A stretch of DNA of 64,000 nt from RGIG3178 sp963674495 (GTDB lineage: Bacteria > Bacillota > Clostridia > Christensenellales > QAND01): NCBI GenBank assembly GCA_963674495.2, contig CAXXLG010000002.1, forward strand, positions 248,001-312,000, written 5' to 3'. Position 1 is the first letter of the stretch. Every line of letters starts with the position of its first letter. Made by a program: the position numbers and the translations under genes. Of the stretch, positions 15,737 through 25,404 are shown piece after piece. Below the pieces are notes generated by a model. It saw nothing but the letters and a program-made list of their open reading frames with translations. It was not told the DNA's origin and did no database searches.

Positions 15737-18700
15737 CTATGCCTGGAGATCCTCAAACCGAATATCCAATAAATCATCGTCAAATTCGATGGTATCCATC
15801 AAATCGTCCTGCAACGCCTCGGTGATGTTCTGGATATCCATGGCGTAATCGCGTGTGTTTTCCTTTTTCACCTCGATGTTACGGTACCGCCGCAAGCCCG
15901 TGCCGGCGGGAATCAGCTTTCCGATGATCACGTTTTCCTTCAAGCCCAACAGCGGATCGGTCTTGCCTTTGATGGCCGCTTCGGTCAGCACACGCGTCGT
16001 CTCCTGGAAGGATGCGGCGGACAGGAAGGATTCCGTCGCCAGCGATGCTTTGGTGATACCCATCAGCACGTACTTTGCGCTGGCTGTTTCGCCACCTTCG
16101 AGCATGATTCGTTCATTCTCTTCCTCAAAGCGGAACACGTCCACCAGTTCGCCAGGCAGCAGGTTGGTGTCTCCTGCAGTCTCCACGCGAACCTTGCGAA
16201 GCATCTGGCGCACAATAACCTCGATGTGCTTGTCGTTGATGCCCACGCCCTGCATCTGATACACCGATTGCACCTCGCGCACCAGATATTGCTGAACGCC
16301 GCGTATGCCCTTGATCTTCAATATATCGTGGGGATTGATCGGGCCCTCGGTCAACTCGCTGCCTGCCTCGAGCATATCACCGTTTTTAACCTTAAGCCTT
16401 GAGGTGAACGGAATCATGTACGACTCGCATTCGCCCTCTTCGTTCTGTACGGTAACTTCGCGGCGTTTTTTATTGCTGTCGGCAATGGATACCGTTCCCG
16501 ATATCTCGGTTATAACCGCCTGTCCCTTGGGCTTGCGCGCTTCAAACAATTCTTCTACGCGGGGCAAACCTTGCGTTATATCCTCGGCGCTTGCAACGCC
16601 ACCGGTGTGAAACGTACGCATGGTTAGCTGCGTGCCAGGTTCGCCGATGGATTGTGCCGCAATGATGCCCACCGTTTCACCGATGTTCACCAGTTGTCCG
16701 TTGGCCATGTTGGATCCGTAACACTTGCTGCATACGCCGTGCCGCGCACGACACGTCATGATCGATCTCACCTGCACGTTCTTGATGCCCGCTTCCACGA
16801 TGCTCTTTGCATCATTCGTACTCACCATGGTGTTCGCCTTGACAATGACCTCTCCGGTCACGGGGTGAACAATGTCTTCCACCGCCACCCGTCCGGACAG
16901 CCGGTCGCTCAGATTTTCGATAATCTCGTCGCCGTTTTTCAAGTCGTTCATCGTGATGCCCTTGATCTGCTCGCCCAGCGCGGTAAAGCAATCCTCTTCT
17001 CTTACGATGACCTCCTGCGATACATCCACAAGACGCCTTGTCAGATAGCCTGAGTCCGCCGTTCGAAGCGCGGTATCCGCCAGACCCTTTCTGGCCCCGT
17101 GGCTGGAGATAAAGAACTCGAGCACCGTCAATCCTTCCCTGAAGTTCGCCCGTATGGGCAGCTCGATGATATTGCCGCTGGGATCCGCCATCAATCCGCG
17201 CATACCCGCCAACTGTCTGATCTGGTTGGTGGATCCACGCGCACCGGACGTCGCCATCATATAGATGGGATTGAAATCATCCAGTCCCTCCATCAGCGCG
17301 TCCGTCACCTTCTTCGTGGTCTTATCCCACACGTCGATGACCTGTGCACGCCGTTCGCCAGCGCTTAACAGGCCGCGGGCGTACATGCCCTCCACCACCA
17401 AGACCTTTGAGTCCGCCTCGGCCAACAGTTCCTTCTTCTGGGGCGGTATCGTCATGTCGTATACGCTGACCGTAACCGCCGCCTTGGTCGAGTAGTAGAA
17501 GCCCATGCGCTTGATCTCGTCAAGCACCGTGCTGGTCGTGGTTGCACCGTGCACGCGGAAACAGTCGTCCACAAGCCGCGTCAATCCATTTTTGTCCACC
17601 GTCTCATCCACTTCAAGATCCAACACCGTTTCCCGCTTTGTCCTGTCCACGCGGCCAAGATCCTGTGGGATTCCTTGGTTGAATATGATGCGGCCAACGG
17701 TGGTATCCAATAGCTTTGAGATGGGTTCTCCCTCGAATTCGCCGCATACCTTCACCCTTACCGGTGCCTGCAGCGAAACGTTGCCAGTCTGATAGGCCAT
17801 GATGGCCTCCTCCGGATTACAGAACGCCGAACCGTCGCCCTTTTCGCCTTTGTGAATCAGCGTCAGGTAGTAGATGCCCATGACCATGTCCTGTGTGGGC
17901 GACACCACCGGTTTGCCGTCCTGTGGTTTAAGCATGTTGTTGACCGACAACATCAGAAAACGGCATTCCGCCTGTGCTTCTACAGAAAGCGGGATATGCA
18001 CCGCCATCTGGTCGCCATCAAAGTCAGCGTTGTACGCCGTACACACCAGCGGATGGATCTTGAGCGCACGGCCTTCCACCAGCACCGGCTCAAACGCCTG
18101 GATGCCCAATCGATGCAGCGTGGGTGCACGGTTGAGCAGCACCGGATGATCTTTGATGATGTCTTCCAGTACGTCCCATACGCGCGGATCGCCGCGCTCC
18201 ACCAGCTTTTTCGCCTGTCTTACGTTGTGGCTGTGGTTCTCCTGTACAAGCTTTCTGAGCACAAAAGGCTTGAACAGCTCCAACGCCATCTCCTTGGGCA
18301 GTCCACACTGGTACATCTTGAGTTCCGGTCCAACCACGATGACGCTTCGACCGGAATAGTCCACGCGCTTACCTAAAAGGTTCTGCCGAAAACGGCCCTG
18401 CTTGCCCCGAAGCATATCGGACAACGATTTTAACGGACGGTTGCCCGGCCCTGTGACCGGACGGCCACGCCTGCCGTTGTCGATGAGCGCATCCACCGCT
18501 TCTTGTAACATGCGCTTTTCGTTGCGCACGATGATGTCGGGTGCCTTGAGCTCCAGAAGCCTTTTTAGCCGGTTGTTACGATTAATAACCCTGCGGTACA
18601 AATCATTGAGATCGCTGGTGGCGAACCGTCCGCCGTCCAACTGAACCATCGGCCGAAGCTCCGGCGGAATAACGGGCACCACGTCCAGAATGATCCATTC

Positions 18701-19372
18701 TGGTTTGTTCTCGCTCTTGTGAAACGCTTCGATAACTTCCAGGCGTTTGACTGCGCGCAGCCGCTTTTGACCGCTGCTGCCCGATACCGCTTCGCGTAGT
18801 GACACGCTCTCCTCATCCAAATTGATGGCCTTGAGCAGCTCCTTAACGGTCTCCGCGCCCATGCCGGCCCGAAAACTGCCCTCACCAAAGTTCGTGATCG
18901 CTTCGTCGTATTCCCGATCAGATATGACCTGTTTGTAATGCAAATCTGTGGTGCCGGGATCCACCACCACATAAGAGGCAAAGTATAGCACGCGTTCCAA
19001 CGCACGTGGTGACATGTCCAGCAAAAGACCCATACGACTGGGTATGCCCTTGAAATACCAGATATGGCTCACTGGCGCGGCCAGTATGATATGTCCCATC
19101 CGCTCGCGGCGCACCTTTGCCCTTGTGATTTCCACGCCGCACTTGTCGCATACCATGCCCTTGTAGCGCACGCGCTTGTACTTGCCGCAGTGGCATTCCC
19201 AGTCCTTGCTGGGGCCGAAAATGCGTTCGCAGAACAACCCGTCTTTTTCGGGTTTAAGCGTACGATAATTGATAGTTTCGGGCTTTCTCACTTCGCCATA
19301 CGACCATTCCAAAATCTGTTCGGGCGAAGCAAGTCCAATCTGTATGCTGTCGAAGTTGTTCAATTCCACCAT
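15737..19372 (-). CDS. rpoC: DNA-directed RNA polymerase subunit beta'
   Basis: This is the beta' catalytic subunit. The 1211-residue protein has the N-terminal zinc site (CHCGKYKRVRYKGMVCDKCG), the active-site motif NADFDGDQMAVH that holds the catalytic Mg ion, and the second zinc site near CRARHGVCSKCYG. Start choice: an in-frame TTG at 19378 is only three bases from the GGAGG. The ATG at 19372 is nine bases away and is preferred (MVELNNFDSIQIGLASPEQI). It follows rpoB by 45 bases. Length and domain order are typical of Firmicutes without large lineage-specific insertions. Confidence 0.98.
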   Translation of the reverse strand: MVELNNFDSIQIGLASPEQILEWSYGEVRKPETINYRTLKPEKDGLFCERIFGPSKDWECHCGKYKRVRYKGMVCDKCGVEITRAKVRRERMGHIILAAPVSHIWYFKGIPSRMGLLLDMSPRALERVLYFASYVVVDPGTTDLHYKQVISDREYDEAITNFGEGSFRAGMGAETVKELLKAINLDEESVSLREAVSGSSGQKRLRAVKRLEVIEAFHKSENKPEWIILDVVPVIPPELRPMVQLDGGRFATSDLNDLYRRVINRNNRLKRLLELKAPDIIVRNEKRMLQEAVDALIDNGRRGRPVTGPGNRPLKSLSDMLRGKQGRFRQNLLGKRVDYSGRSVIVVGPELKMYQCGLPKEMALELFKPFVLRKLVQENHSHNVRQAKKLVERGDPRVWDVLEDIIKDHPVLLNRAPTLHRLGIQAFEPVLVEGRALKIHPLVCTAYNADFDGDQMAVHIPLSVEAQAECRFLMLSVNNMLKPQDGKPVVSPTQDMVMGIYYLTLIHKGEKGDGSAFCNPEEAIMAYQTGNVSLQAPVRVKVCGEFEGEPISKLLDTTVGRIIFNQGIPQDLGRVDRTKRETVLDLEVDETVDKNGLTRLVDDCFRVHGATTTSTVLDEIKRMGFYYSTKAAVTVSVYDMTIPPQKKELLAEADSKVLVVEGMYARGLLSAGERRAQVIDVWDKTTKKVTDALMEGLDDFNPIYMMATSGARGSTNQIRQLAGMRGLMADPSGNIIELPIRANFREGLTVLEFFISSHGARKGLADTALRTADSGYLTRRLVDVSQEVIVREEDCFTALGEQIKGITMNDLKNGDEIIENLSDRLSGRVAVEDIVHPVTGEVIVKANTMVSTNDAKSIVEAGIKNVQVRSIMTCRARHGVCSKCYGSNMANGQLVNIGETVGIIAAQSIGEPGTQLTMRTFHTGGVASAEDITQGLPRVEELFEARKPKGQAVITEISGTVSIADSNKKRREVTVQNEEGECESYMIPFTSRLKVKNGDMLEAGSELTEGPINPHDILKIKGIRGVQQYLVREVQSVYQMQGVGINDKHIEVIVRQMLRKVRVETAGDTNLLPGELVDVFRFEEENERIMLEGGETASAKYVLMGITKASLATESFLSAASFQETTRVLTEAAIKGKTDPLLGLKENVIIGKLIPAGTGLRRYRNIEVKKENTRDYAMDIQNITEALQDDLMDTIEFDDDLLDIRFEDLQA

Positions 19373-19417
19373 GAACAAAACCCTCCTCGATTCTTCACGC
19401 CATCATCCTGTACCGAT

Positions 19418-22400
19418 TTATTGCTCATCCTCAACCTCAGTCTCACCCTCGGTTTCAATCTCAACCTCAATCTCAACCTCAGTTTCACCCTCGGTCTCAG
19501 TTTTAGCCTCAGCTTCATCTTCTTCCTCGAACGCTTCCTCTCCCAAATCGATCAGATCGTCATCGATTTGGAATTCGTGCACGCCTGCTATGTCGAATGC
19601 ACCTTTGTCCTCTACCACGTTGGCCGCGTCGCCATCCGCGCTGGTATCCGAGGCCAATATGTAATCGTCGCCGCCGAGCATGCCGCCGCCACGCTGTGGC
19701 TGCAAAAGATCCATCTCATCGTCCGACGTATCCCGAAGCTGTATCTCAACATGATCGTCGCTGTATACGCGGATGTTCAGCGCAAGGGACTGCAGTTCCT
19801 TGACCAGTACCTTGAACGATTCGGGAATACCGGGCTCCGGCACGTTCTCGCCTTTGATGATGCTCTCATATGTCTTGACGCGCCCCACCACGTCGTCGCT
19901 TTTTACTGTCAATATCTCCTGCAGCGTATGCGCCGCGCCATAGGCCTCTAGCGCCCACACCTCCATCTCTCCGAAACGCTGCCCGCCGAACTGCGCTTTA
20001 CCGCCCAGCGGCTGCTGTGTGACCAGCGAGTACGGGCCGGTGCTGCGTGCGTGGATCTTGTCGTCCACCAGATGTGCCAGTTTGAGGAAGTACATATATC
20101 CCACCGTGACGGAATTTTCAAACGTCTCGCCGCTACGCCCATCTCGGAGTTCAATTTTGCCGTGACGGGGATATCCCGTCTGCTCCAGAAGATCCTCAAT
20201 CTCGGTTTCGGTCGCGCCGTCGAACACGGGCGTAACCATTTCAAAACCCATCGCTTTGGCTGCCAATCCCAAATGCGTTTCCAGCACTTGGCCTATGTTC
20301 ATACGGCTGGGCACGCCCAGCGGGTTCAATACAATTTCAAGGGGTGTGCCATCCGGTAAAAACGGCATATCCTCTTCGGGTAGTATACGGCTGATGACGC
20401 CCTTGTTACCGTGGCGTCCCGCCATCTTGTCGCCCACGCTGATCTTGCGACGCTGCGCGATGTAAACGCGTACCATCTGGTTCACACCCGCGGGCAATTC
20501 ATCCCGGTTTTCCCGTGTGAACACCTTGACGTCCACCACGATGCCACCCTCTCCGTTGGGCACTCGCAGCGAGGTATCCCTCACTTCGCGGGCCTTTTCG
20601 CCAAAGATGGCCCGAAGCAGCCTTTCCTCCGCCGTCAGCTCGGTTTCGCCTTTGGGCGTGACCTTGCCCACCAGTATATCGCCACTGGTCGTTTCGGCGC
20701 CGACGCGAATGATGCCCATCTCGTCAAGATCCTTAAGCCCTTCTGGACCGACGTTGGGAATATCTCGCGTAATCTCTTCGGGACCCAGTTTGGTATCGCG
20801 GGCTTCGCACTCATGTTCCTCTATGTGTATGGATGTATAGACGTCCTCCTTAACCAGCTTTTCGCTGATGAGAATCGCGTCTTCGTAGTTATAGCCTTCC
20901 CAGGGCATGTAGCCTATCAATACGTTTCGGCCCAAAGCAATCTCACCCTGAGACGTGCTCGGCCCGTCCGCAACGGCCTGGCCCTTTTCCACCCGCTCCC
21001 CGATTTCGACGATCGGACGCTGGTTGATGCAGGTGCCCTGATTGCTCCTTGTAAATTTAATAAGCTTATATCTGTCCACTTCGCCGTCGTCGCCTGTGAT
21101 CACAATCCCTTTAGCGGTGGCATCGGTGACAACCCCGTCGCGCTTGCTCAATATGATCATGCCTGAGTCAATCGCCGCCTTGTGTTCCATACCGGTACCC
21201 ACCAGCGGAACCTGCGGATTCAAAAGTGGAACGGCTTGACGTTGCATGTTCGAACCCATCAACGCGCGGTTCGCGTCATCGTTCTCCAAGAATGGGATCA
21301 TAGCCGTCGCAACCGAAACCAGCTGTTTGGGCGCAACATCCATCAATTCTACCTGCTCGCGCGGCACCTCGATGATCTCTTCCCTTCGCCGGCTCGTTAC
21401 CCGCTCGTTGAGGAAATGCCCGACTTTATCCACCGGCTCGTTGGCCTGTGCGATTGTGTATTCGTCCTCCTCGTCCGCCGTCATGTACACGACCTCGCTG
21501 GTGACGATGCCTTTCTTCTTGTCCACACGGCGATACGGCGTTTCCATAAAACCGTAATCGTTGACACGTGCATAGGTAGCCAGAGAACCTATCAACCCGA
21601 TGTTCGGGCCTTCAGGGGTCTCAACAGGGCACATGCGACCGTAGTGGCTAAAGTGCACGTCGCGCACATCGAAACTGGCGCGATCGCGGTTTAGTCCGCC
21701 CGGTCCCAACGCGGATAACCTGCGCTTGTGCGTCAGTTCGGCCAAAAGATTTGTCTGATCCATGAACTGGCTCAGCTGACTGCTGCCGAAGAATTCCTTG
21801 ATGGCGGCGGACACCGGTCGAATATTGATCAGGTTGCTTGGCGTGACCACGTCCATGTCCTGAATGGCCATGCGCTCACGCACCACCCGCTCAAGCCGGG
21901 ACAGGCCCACCCGTATCTGGTTTTGCAACAGTTCACCCACGCACCGAAGCCGCCTATTACCCAAATGATCGATGTCGTCCACATGGCCGACACCGTGGAA
22001 CAGGCAGATCATATAGTTCAGACTTGCAAGTATATCGTCCGGATGGATATGCTTGGGCAATATGCTGGCGCGGTTATCACGCAGCATGGCACAAAGCTCA
22101 TCCTTGGTCCAATCATCCTTCTGTGTATACAGCTCCCAGAACGAGGGGAAATGCCCGTTTTCATTGATGCCGGCTTCGTTCACGTCGAAGCCGCAGAACG
22201 GCGACAGGTTAACAAAATGGTTGCCAAATACCTTCAGCTCCCCATCCTCCACCGCCACATAGGCCTCGTTGACGCCCTGTGCCTGAATGTATTCAGCCTG
22301 ATCGCGGGTAATGGTATCGCCCGATGCGGCCATCACTTCGCCGGTATAGGAATTGACGATGTCTCGGGTGATGCGCCTGCCCACAAGGCGGCCGGACAGT

Positions 22401-23242
22401 CCGAGCTTTTTATTAAATTTATAGCGTCCCACCCGCGCTAGGTCGTAGCGCTTCCCGTCAAACATCAAGGAATTGAACAAGCTGCGCGCACTCTCTTCCG
22501 TCGGCGGTTCGCCGGGACGCAGGCGCTTGTATATTTCGATCACACCCTCAGCCGATGTCTTGGCAACGTCCTTTCGGATAGAATCGATGATCAGCTTTTC
22601 CTCGCCAAATTTTTCCAACAACTCCTCGTCCGTACCAACGCCCAGCGCCCGCATCAACACGGTGGCAGGCAGCTTTCGCGTCCTATCCACGCGCACCGAC
22701 ATCACGTCGTTGGAATCCGTCTCATATTCCAACCAAGCCCCCCGGTTGGGTATGATGGTGGCGGAAAACAGCGTTTTACCAGTCTTGTCGGTGCTGCGGC
22801 TGTAATACGATCCGGGCGAACGAACCAGCTGGCTGACGATAACGCGCTCCGCGCCGTTGATGATGAACGTACCCTGGTCGGTCATAATGGGAAAATCTCC
22901 CATGAACACTTCCTGTTCCTTGACCTCTCCCGATTCGCGGTTGATTAGCCTCACGGTAACGCGAAGCGGCGCGGCGTAGTTCACGTCGCGCTCTTTACAT
23001 TCTTCCACGGAGTATTTGGGACTGTCATCCAAGGTATAATCGACAAATTCCAGTACGAGGTTATCAGAATAACCCGTAATGGGGGATATGTCGTCAAAGG
23101 CTTGTTTGAGACCTTCGGTCACAAAACGGTGGTAGGAGTTCTTCTGAATCTCGATAAAGTCCGGCATCTTCAGTATGTTCTCATCGTCGATGCGCGAAAA
23201 GCTAAGTTTTTTTCGCTTGCCCAGAAGGATTTCATGAACCAT
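19418..23242 (-). CDS. rpoB: DNA-directed RNA polymerase subunit beta, with acidic repetitive C-terminal tail
   Basis: This is the beta subunit of RNA polymerase, 1274 residues from the ATG at 23242 (MVHEILLGKRKKLSFSRI); a TTG 18 bases further up is not supported. The rifampicin region reads SSQLSQFMDQTNLLAELTHK, then RRLSALGPGG, with the usual sensitive residues. The catalytic and C-terminal clamp parts are conserved. After the family's usual end there is an extra stretch of about 45 residues made almost only of Glu, Asp, Thr, Val and Ile, with TEGETEVE occurring twice. The rplJ-rplL genes that normally precede rpoB are absent; the gene has its own promoter at 23404-23432. Confidence 0.98.
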   Translation of the reverse strand: MVHEILLGKRKKLSFSRIDDENILKMPDFIEIQKNSYHRFVTEGLKQAFDDISPITGYSDNLVLEFVDYTLDDSPKYSVEECKERDVNYAAPLRVTVRLINRESGEVKEQEVFMGDFPIMTDQGTFIINGAERVIVSQLVRSPGSYYSRSTDKTGKTLFSATIIPNRGAWLEYETDSNDVMSVRVDRTRKLPATVLMRALGVGTDEELLEKFGEEKLIIDSIRKDVAKTSAEGVIEIYKRLRPGEPPTEESARSLFNSLMFDGKRYDLARVGRYKFNKKLGLSGRLVGRRITRDIVNSYTGEVMAASGDTITRDQAEYIQAQGVNEAYVAVEDGELKVFGNHFVNLSPFCGFDVNEAGINENGHFPSFWELYTQKDDWTKDELCAMLRDNRASILPKHIHPDDILASLNYMICLFHGVGHVDDIDHLGNRRLRCVGELLQNQIRVGLSRLERVVRERMAIQDMDVVTPSNLINIRPVSAAIKEFFGSSQLSQFMDQTNLLAELTHKRRLSALGPGGLNRDRASFDVRDVHFSHYGRMCPVETPEGPNIGLIGSLATYARVNDYGFMETPYRRVDKKKGIVTSEVVYMTADEEDEYTIAQANEPVDKVGHFLNERVTSRRREEIIEVPREQVELMDVAPKQLVSVATAMIPFLENDDANRALMGSNMQRQAVPLLNPQVPLVGTGMEHKAAIDSGMIILSKRDGVVTDATAKGIVITGDDGEVDRYKLIKFTRSNQGTCINQRPIVEIGERVEKGQAVADGPSTSQGEIALGRNVLIGYMPWEGYNYEDAILISEKLVKEDVYTSIHIEEHECEARDTKLGPEEITRDIPNVGPEGLKDLDEMGIIRVGAETTSGDILVGKVTPKGETELTAEERLLRAIFGEKAREVRDTSLRVPNGEGGIVVDVKVFTRENRDELPAGVNQMVRVYIAQRRKISVGDKMAGRHGNKGVISRILPEEDMPFLPDGTPLEIVLNPLGVPSRMNIGQVLETHLGLAAKAMGFEMVTPVFDGATETEIEDLLEQTGYPRHGKIELRDGRSGETFENSVTVGYMYFLKLAHLVDDKIHARSTGPYSLVTQQPLGGKAQFGGQRFGEMEVWALEAYGAAHTLQEILTVKSDDVVGRVKTYESIIKGENVPEPGIPESFKVLVKELQSLALNIRVYSDDHVEIQLRDTSDDEMDLLQPQRGGGMLGGDDYILASDTSADGDAANVVEDKGAFDIAGVHEFQIDDDLIDLGEEAFEEEDEAEAKTETEGETEVEIEVEIETEGETEVEDEQ

Positions 23243-23297
23243 CGTATACTTCACTCCCAATTCAAATTCATCCCGATCCCCAAAGGGATGGACCCTC

Positions 23298-23326
23298 TTG
23301 CAATCGCGTTAAAAGCACGCTATAAT
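23298..23326 (+). promoter_or_regulatory. Near-consensus promoter on the plus strand inside the rpoB leader
   Basis: TTGCAA (23298-23303), exactly 17 bases, and a perfect TATAAT (23321-23326) read on the plus strand, opposite to rpoB. It has the same hexamers and spacing as the S10 promoter. No convincing plus-strand gene follows; the next strong structure is the hairpin at 23592-23618. It may drive a short antisense or small RNA, or be a chance match. Confidence 0.5.
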
Positions 23327-23403
23327 GTGGCTAAATAATAGTGGGATTCTCCGCTCGTTTTGGAGAAACATTGCCCTTAGCGGGGATACTGATGCAAGTT
23401 ATA

Positions 23404-23432
23404 ATGGTACCATTTCCGCCTTGCTATGTCAA
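23404..23432 (-). promoter_or_regulatory. Sigma-A type promoter of rpoBC
   Basis: On the minus strand a perfect TTGACA (23427-23432), a 17-base spacer ending in TGG, and TACCAT (23404-23409) form an extended -10 promoter. Predicted start near 23397, leaving a leader of about 155 bases before rpoB. The rest of the gap up to yacL holds a T-rich stretch and the yacL terminator, and no gene I can support. Confidence 0.75.
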
Positions 23433-23591
23433 GTGTGGATTTTATTTTTTACTTTTTTTTGCACCTAAATATTCTAACCCACCCCATGCCATCCTATACA
23501 TGGCATACGCCGCTATAAAACAAGATGGGCAACCCATGCAAAAATGACGAAGTCCCAGCACCCCTATGCCCCACGCCTTTGTCGGCAGGAC

Positions 23592-23618
23592 AAAACGCCC
23601 GTTTTTTCGCGGGCGTTT
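23592..23618 (-). terminator. Terminator after yacL (bidirectional stem)
   Basis: A nine-pair stem, 23593-23601 with 23610-23618, with an eight-base loop lies 10 bases past the yacL stop. A short U run follows on the minus-strand transcript. The stem also reads on the plus strand, where it could end any transcript from the promoter at 23298-23326. Confidence 0.8.
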
Positions 23619-23628
23619 ATTCGTACTG

Positions 23629-24798
23629 TTACGCCTTCATCTTGGCGAATACCATGCGTCCCGCCGCGGTTTGCAGCACCGAGGTAACCACAACGTTCAC
23701 GTTCTGTCCGACATAATCGCGTCCGCCATCCACCACGATCATGGTACCGTCTTCCAAGTACGCGACGCCCTGGCCCTGTTCCTTGCCGTTTCGTATGATC
23801 TGCGTGTTCATCTCTTCACCCGGCATAACCGCGGGTTTTAAGGCGTTGGCCAACTGATTTATGTTAATTACCTCTACCCCGTTGACCGTTGCGACCTTGT
23901 TTAGATTAAAATCGTTTGTTACGATCTTACCCTTCATATCCTTGGCCAGTGCGATGAGTTTCTCGTCCACTTCCATGTTGTTGTATTCCTTGTCCACAAC
24001 CTGGAGACGTTGGAGCTCGGTCTGCATCGCGTTAAGTATATCCAATCCTCTGCGGCCGCGTTGGCGGCGCAGCGAGTCGGCGGAGTCAGCGATGTGCCGG
24101 AGCTCCTGCAGCACGAAGGACGGCGCGATCAACCGGCCTTCCAACACACCCGTCATGGCGATGTCGTAGATACGCCCGTCGATGATCACCGACGTATCGA
24201 GGATCTTGGGCGGTATGTTTCGCAGGCTTCGATCGGATATCCTGTCCGCTCTGCGCCTTGATGTCTGCGCCGATTCCGCCGGTTCCAGCTCCATATCGTC
24301 CGCGTCTTCATCGTCTGCATCCGTATCTGTTTCCGTGCGCTTGCGCCGCCCGAATTGGCGCAGTTCGCCCTTGCGCCTAACAGCTACGGAAACGCCCAGA
24401 TATCCCATGACGATGTATACCAAGATCGACAGCGGGATAGAAATCCATTCGACGGGTATGCGGCTGATTAAAGTAGAAAGCAGTAATGCAAGAATAAGTC
24501 CAATCATGAGGCCTGCAATTCCCGAGAGTATATCCTGTATGGGGATTTGCGTCAGTTTGTTTTCGATCTTTCGAATGGTGGATAGCGATCCTCGCGACAT
24601 CTTTGGCGCGCTAAAGAAAAAAACCACCATCGCCAACAAACCGGCGAGGCCATAAAAAACAGCCAGCATTTTGGACGACACCATCGATTCGATGTCCGCA
24701 ATACCAAGCGCGTTTATCGCCTTGAATGCGAGATACAACAAGCCGATGCCCAATCCACCCCCCAATAGGGTAATGCTAGTACGAGCAATTTTTTTCAT
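23629..24798 (-). CDS. yacL: PIN-TRAM domain membrane protein (YacL family)
   Basis: This is a membrane-anchored nuclease-like protein of the YacL family, 389 residues. Four hydrophobic segments fill about the first 140 residues. A charged linker rich in Asp, Glu and Arg follows, then a PIN domain starting ILDTSVIIDGRIYDIA with acidic residues continuing in VLQELRHIADSAD and IVTNDFNLNKVA. The C-terminus is a TRAM RNA-binding domain (GVAYLEDGTMIVVDGGRDYV). The ATG at 24798 is preceded by GGAGGTG; the frame is open a little further. In Bacillus it lies in the radA-disA-yacL-ispDF region; here disA is missing. The substrate is not established. Confidence 0.92.
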   Translation of the reverse strand: MKKIARTSITLLGGGLGIGLLYLAFKAINALGIADIESMVSSKMLAVFYGLAGLLAMVVFFFSAPKMSRGSLSTIRKIENKLTQIPIQDILSGIAGLMIGLILALLLSTLISRIPVEWISIPLSILVYIVMGYLGVSVAVRRKGELRQFGRRKRTETDTDADDEDADDMELEPAESAQTSRRRADRISDRSLRNIPPKILDTSVIIDGRIYDIAMTGVLEGRLIAPSFVLQELRHIADSADSLRRQRGRRGLDILNAMQTELQRLQVVDKEYNNMEVDEKLIALAKDMKGKIVTNDFNLNKVATVNGVEVININQLANALKPAVMPGEEMNTQIIRNGKEQGQGVAYLEDGTMIVVDGGRDYVGQNVNVVVTSVLQTAAGRMVFAKMKA

Positions 24799-24831
24799 CT
24801 TTTCACCTCCCCCCATCTGGTCGATGTTTGT

Positions 24832-25305
24832 CTAAACCAACGTTTCAATGCGATTGAGCATCTCCTCCTCACTTAACCCCAATGAGATCATCAGTTCACC
24901 CATCAAAAGCCGACGTGCAGTGTTGAGCATCTTCATTTCCCCGCCGGACAAACCCCGGTCGCGGTGGCGCCAACTTAAACGGCGTACCACTTTCGCGGTT
25001 TCCCATATGTCGCCGGTACGCATCTTCTCAAGATTTTCCCGGTATCGCCGGTTCCAGTTTTCACAGCCGGTATCATCCAATTGTGTCAAAAACGACAGCA
25101 CCGATTCACTCTGTTCCGTTGAAATTAAAGAACGAAGCCCATTGCCCTCTGCGCTTTTAACCGGTACCATGACTTTTGCTCCTACCGTCACGAACCGAAG
25201 CACATAGTATTGCTTAAGCTCCCCCAAAATTTCCTTGTCTTCAATCGCTTCTACATACCCGGCGCCATGCATCGGATAAGCGATGCAATCGCCTATGCCA
25301 AACAC
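24832..25305 (-). CDS. carD: CarD/CdnL-family RNA polymerase-binding transcription factor
   Basis: CarD-family proteins bind the RNA polymerase beta subunit and stabilise open promoter complexes. The start is the GTG at 25305, nine bases after a GGGAGG. It gives VFGIGDCIAYPMHGAGYVEA, which matches the family N-terminus exactly; 157 residues. Earlier in-frame ATGs overlap the promoter at 25376-25404 and cannot be used from that transcript. The N-terminal half is the RNA polymerase-interacting Tudor-like domain (EILGELKQYYVLRF). The C-terminal half is helical with basic RRLSWRHRDRGLSGGE. yacL follows 33 bases later and is probably cotranscribed. Confidence 0.93.
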   Translation of the reverse strand: MFGIGDCIAYPMHGAGYVEAIEDKEILGELKQYYVLRFVTVGAKVMVPVKSAEGNGLRSLISTEQSESVLSFLTQLDDTGCENWNRRYRENLEKMRTGDIWETAKVVRRLSWRHRDRGLSGGEMKMLNTARRLLMGELMISLGLSEEEMLNRIETLV

Positions 25306-25375
25306 GTTTAAGTTCCTCCCATCACCGCTCTCTGCCCACGACAAAGCTGTTCTTTCATTCTTTTCGTTCCCTTCC

Positions 25376-25404
25376 ATCATACCCCAGCATATGGCCCATG
25401 TCAA
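25376..25404 (-). promoter_or_regulatory. Sigma-A type promoter of carD-yacL, overlapping the end of radA
   Basis: On the minus strand TTGACA (25399-25404) lies across the radA stop codon. After 17 bases comes TATGAT (25376-25381). The predicted start near 25369 is downstream of the first in-frame ATGs of carD and so supports the GTG start at 25305. Confidence 0.8.

Noticed and set aside
23341..23547. 68-codon plus-strand frame downstream of the antisense promoter
   Set aside because: No ribosome site at a useful distance and the composition is that of AT-rich spacer; a non-coding transcript is more likely if anything is made.
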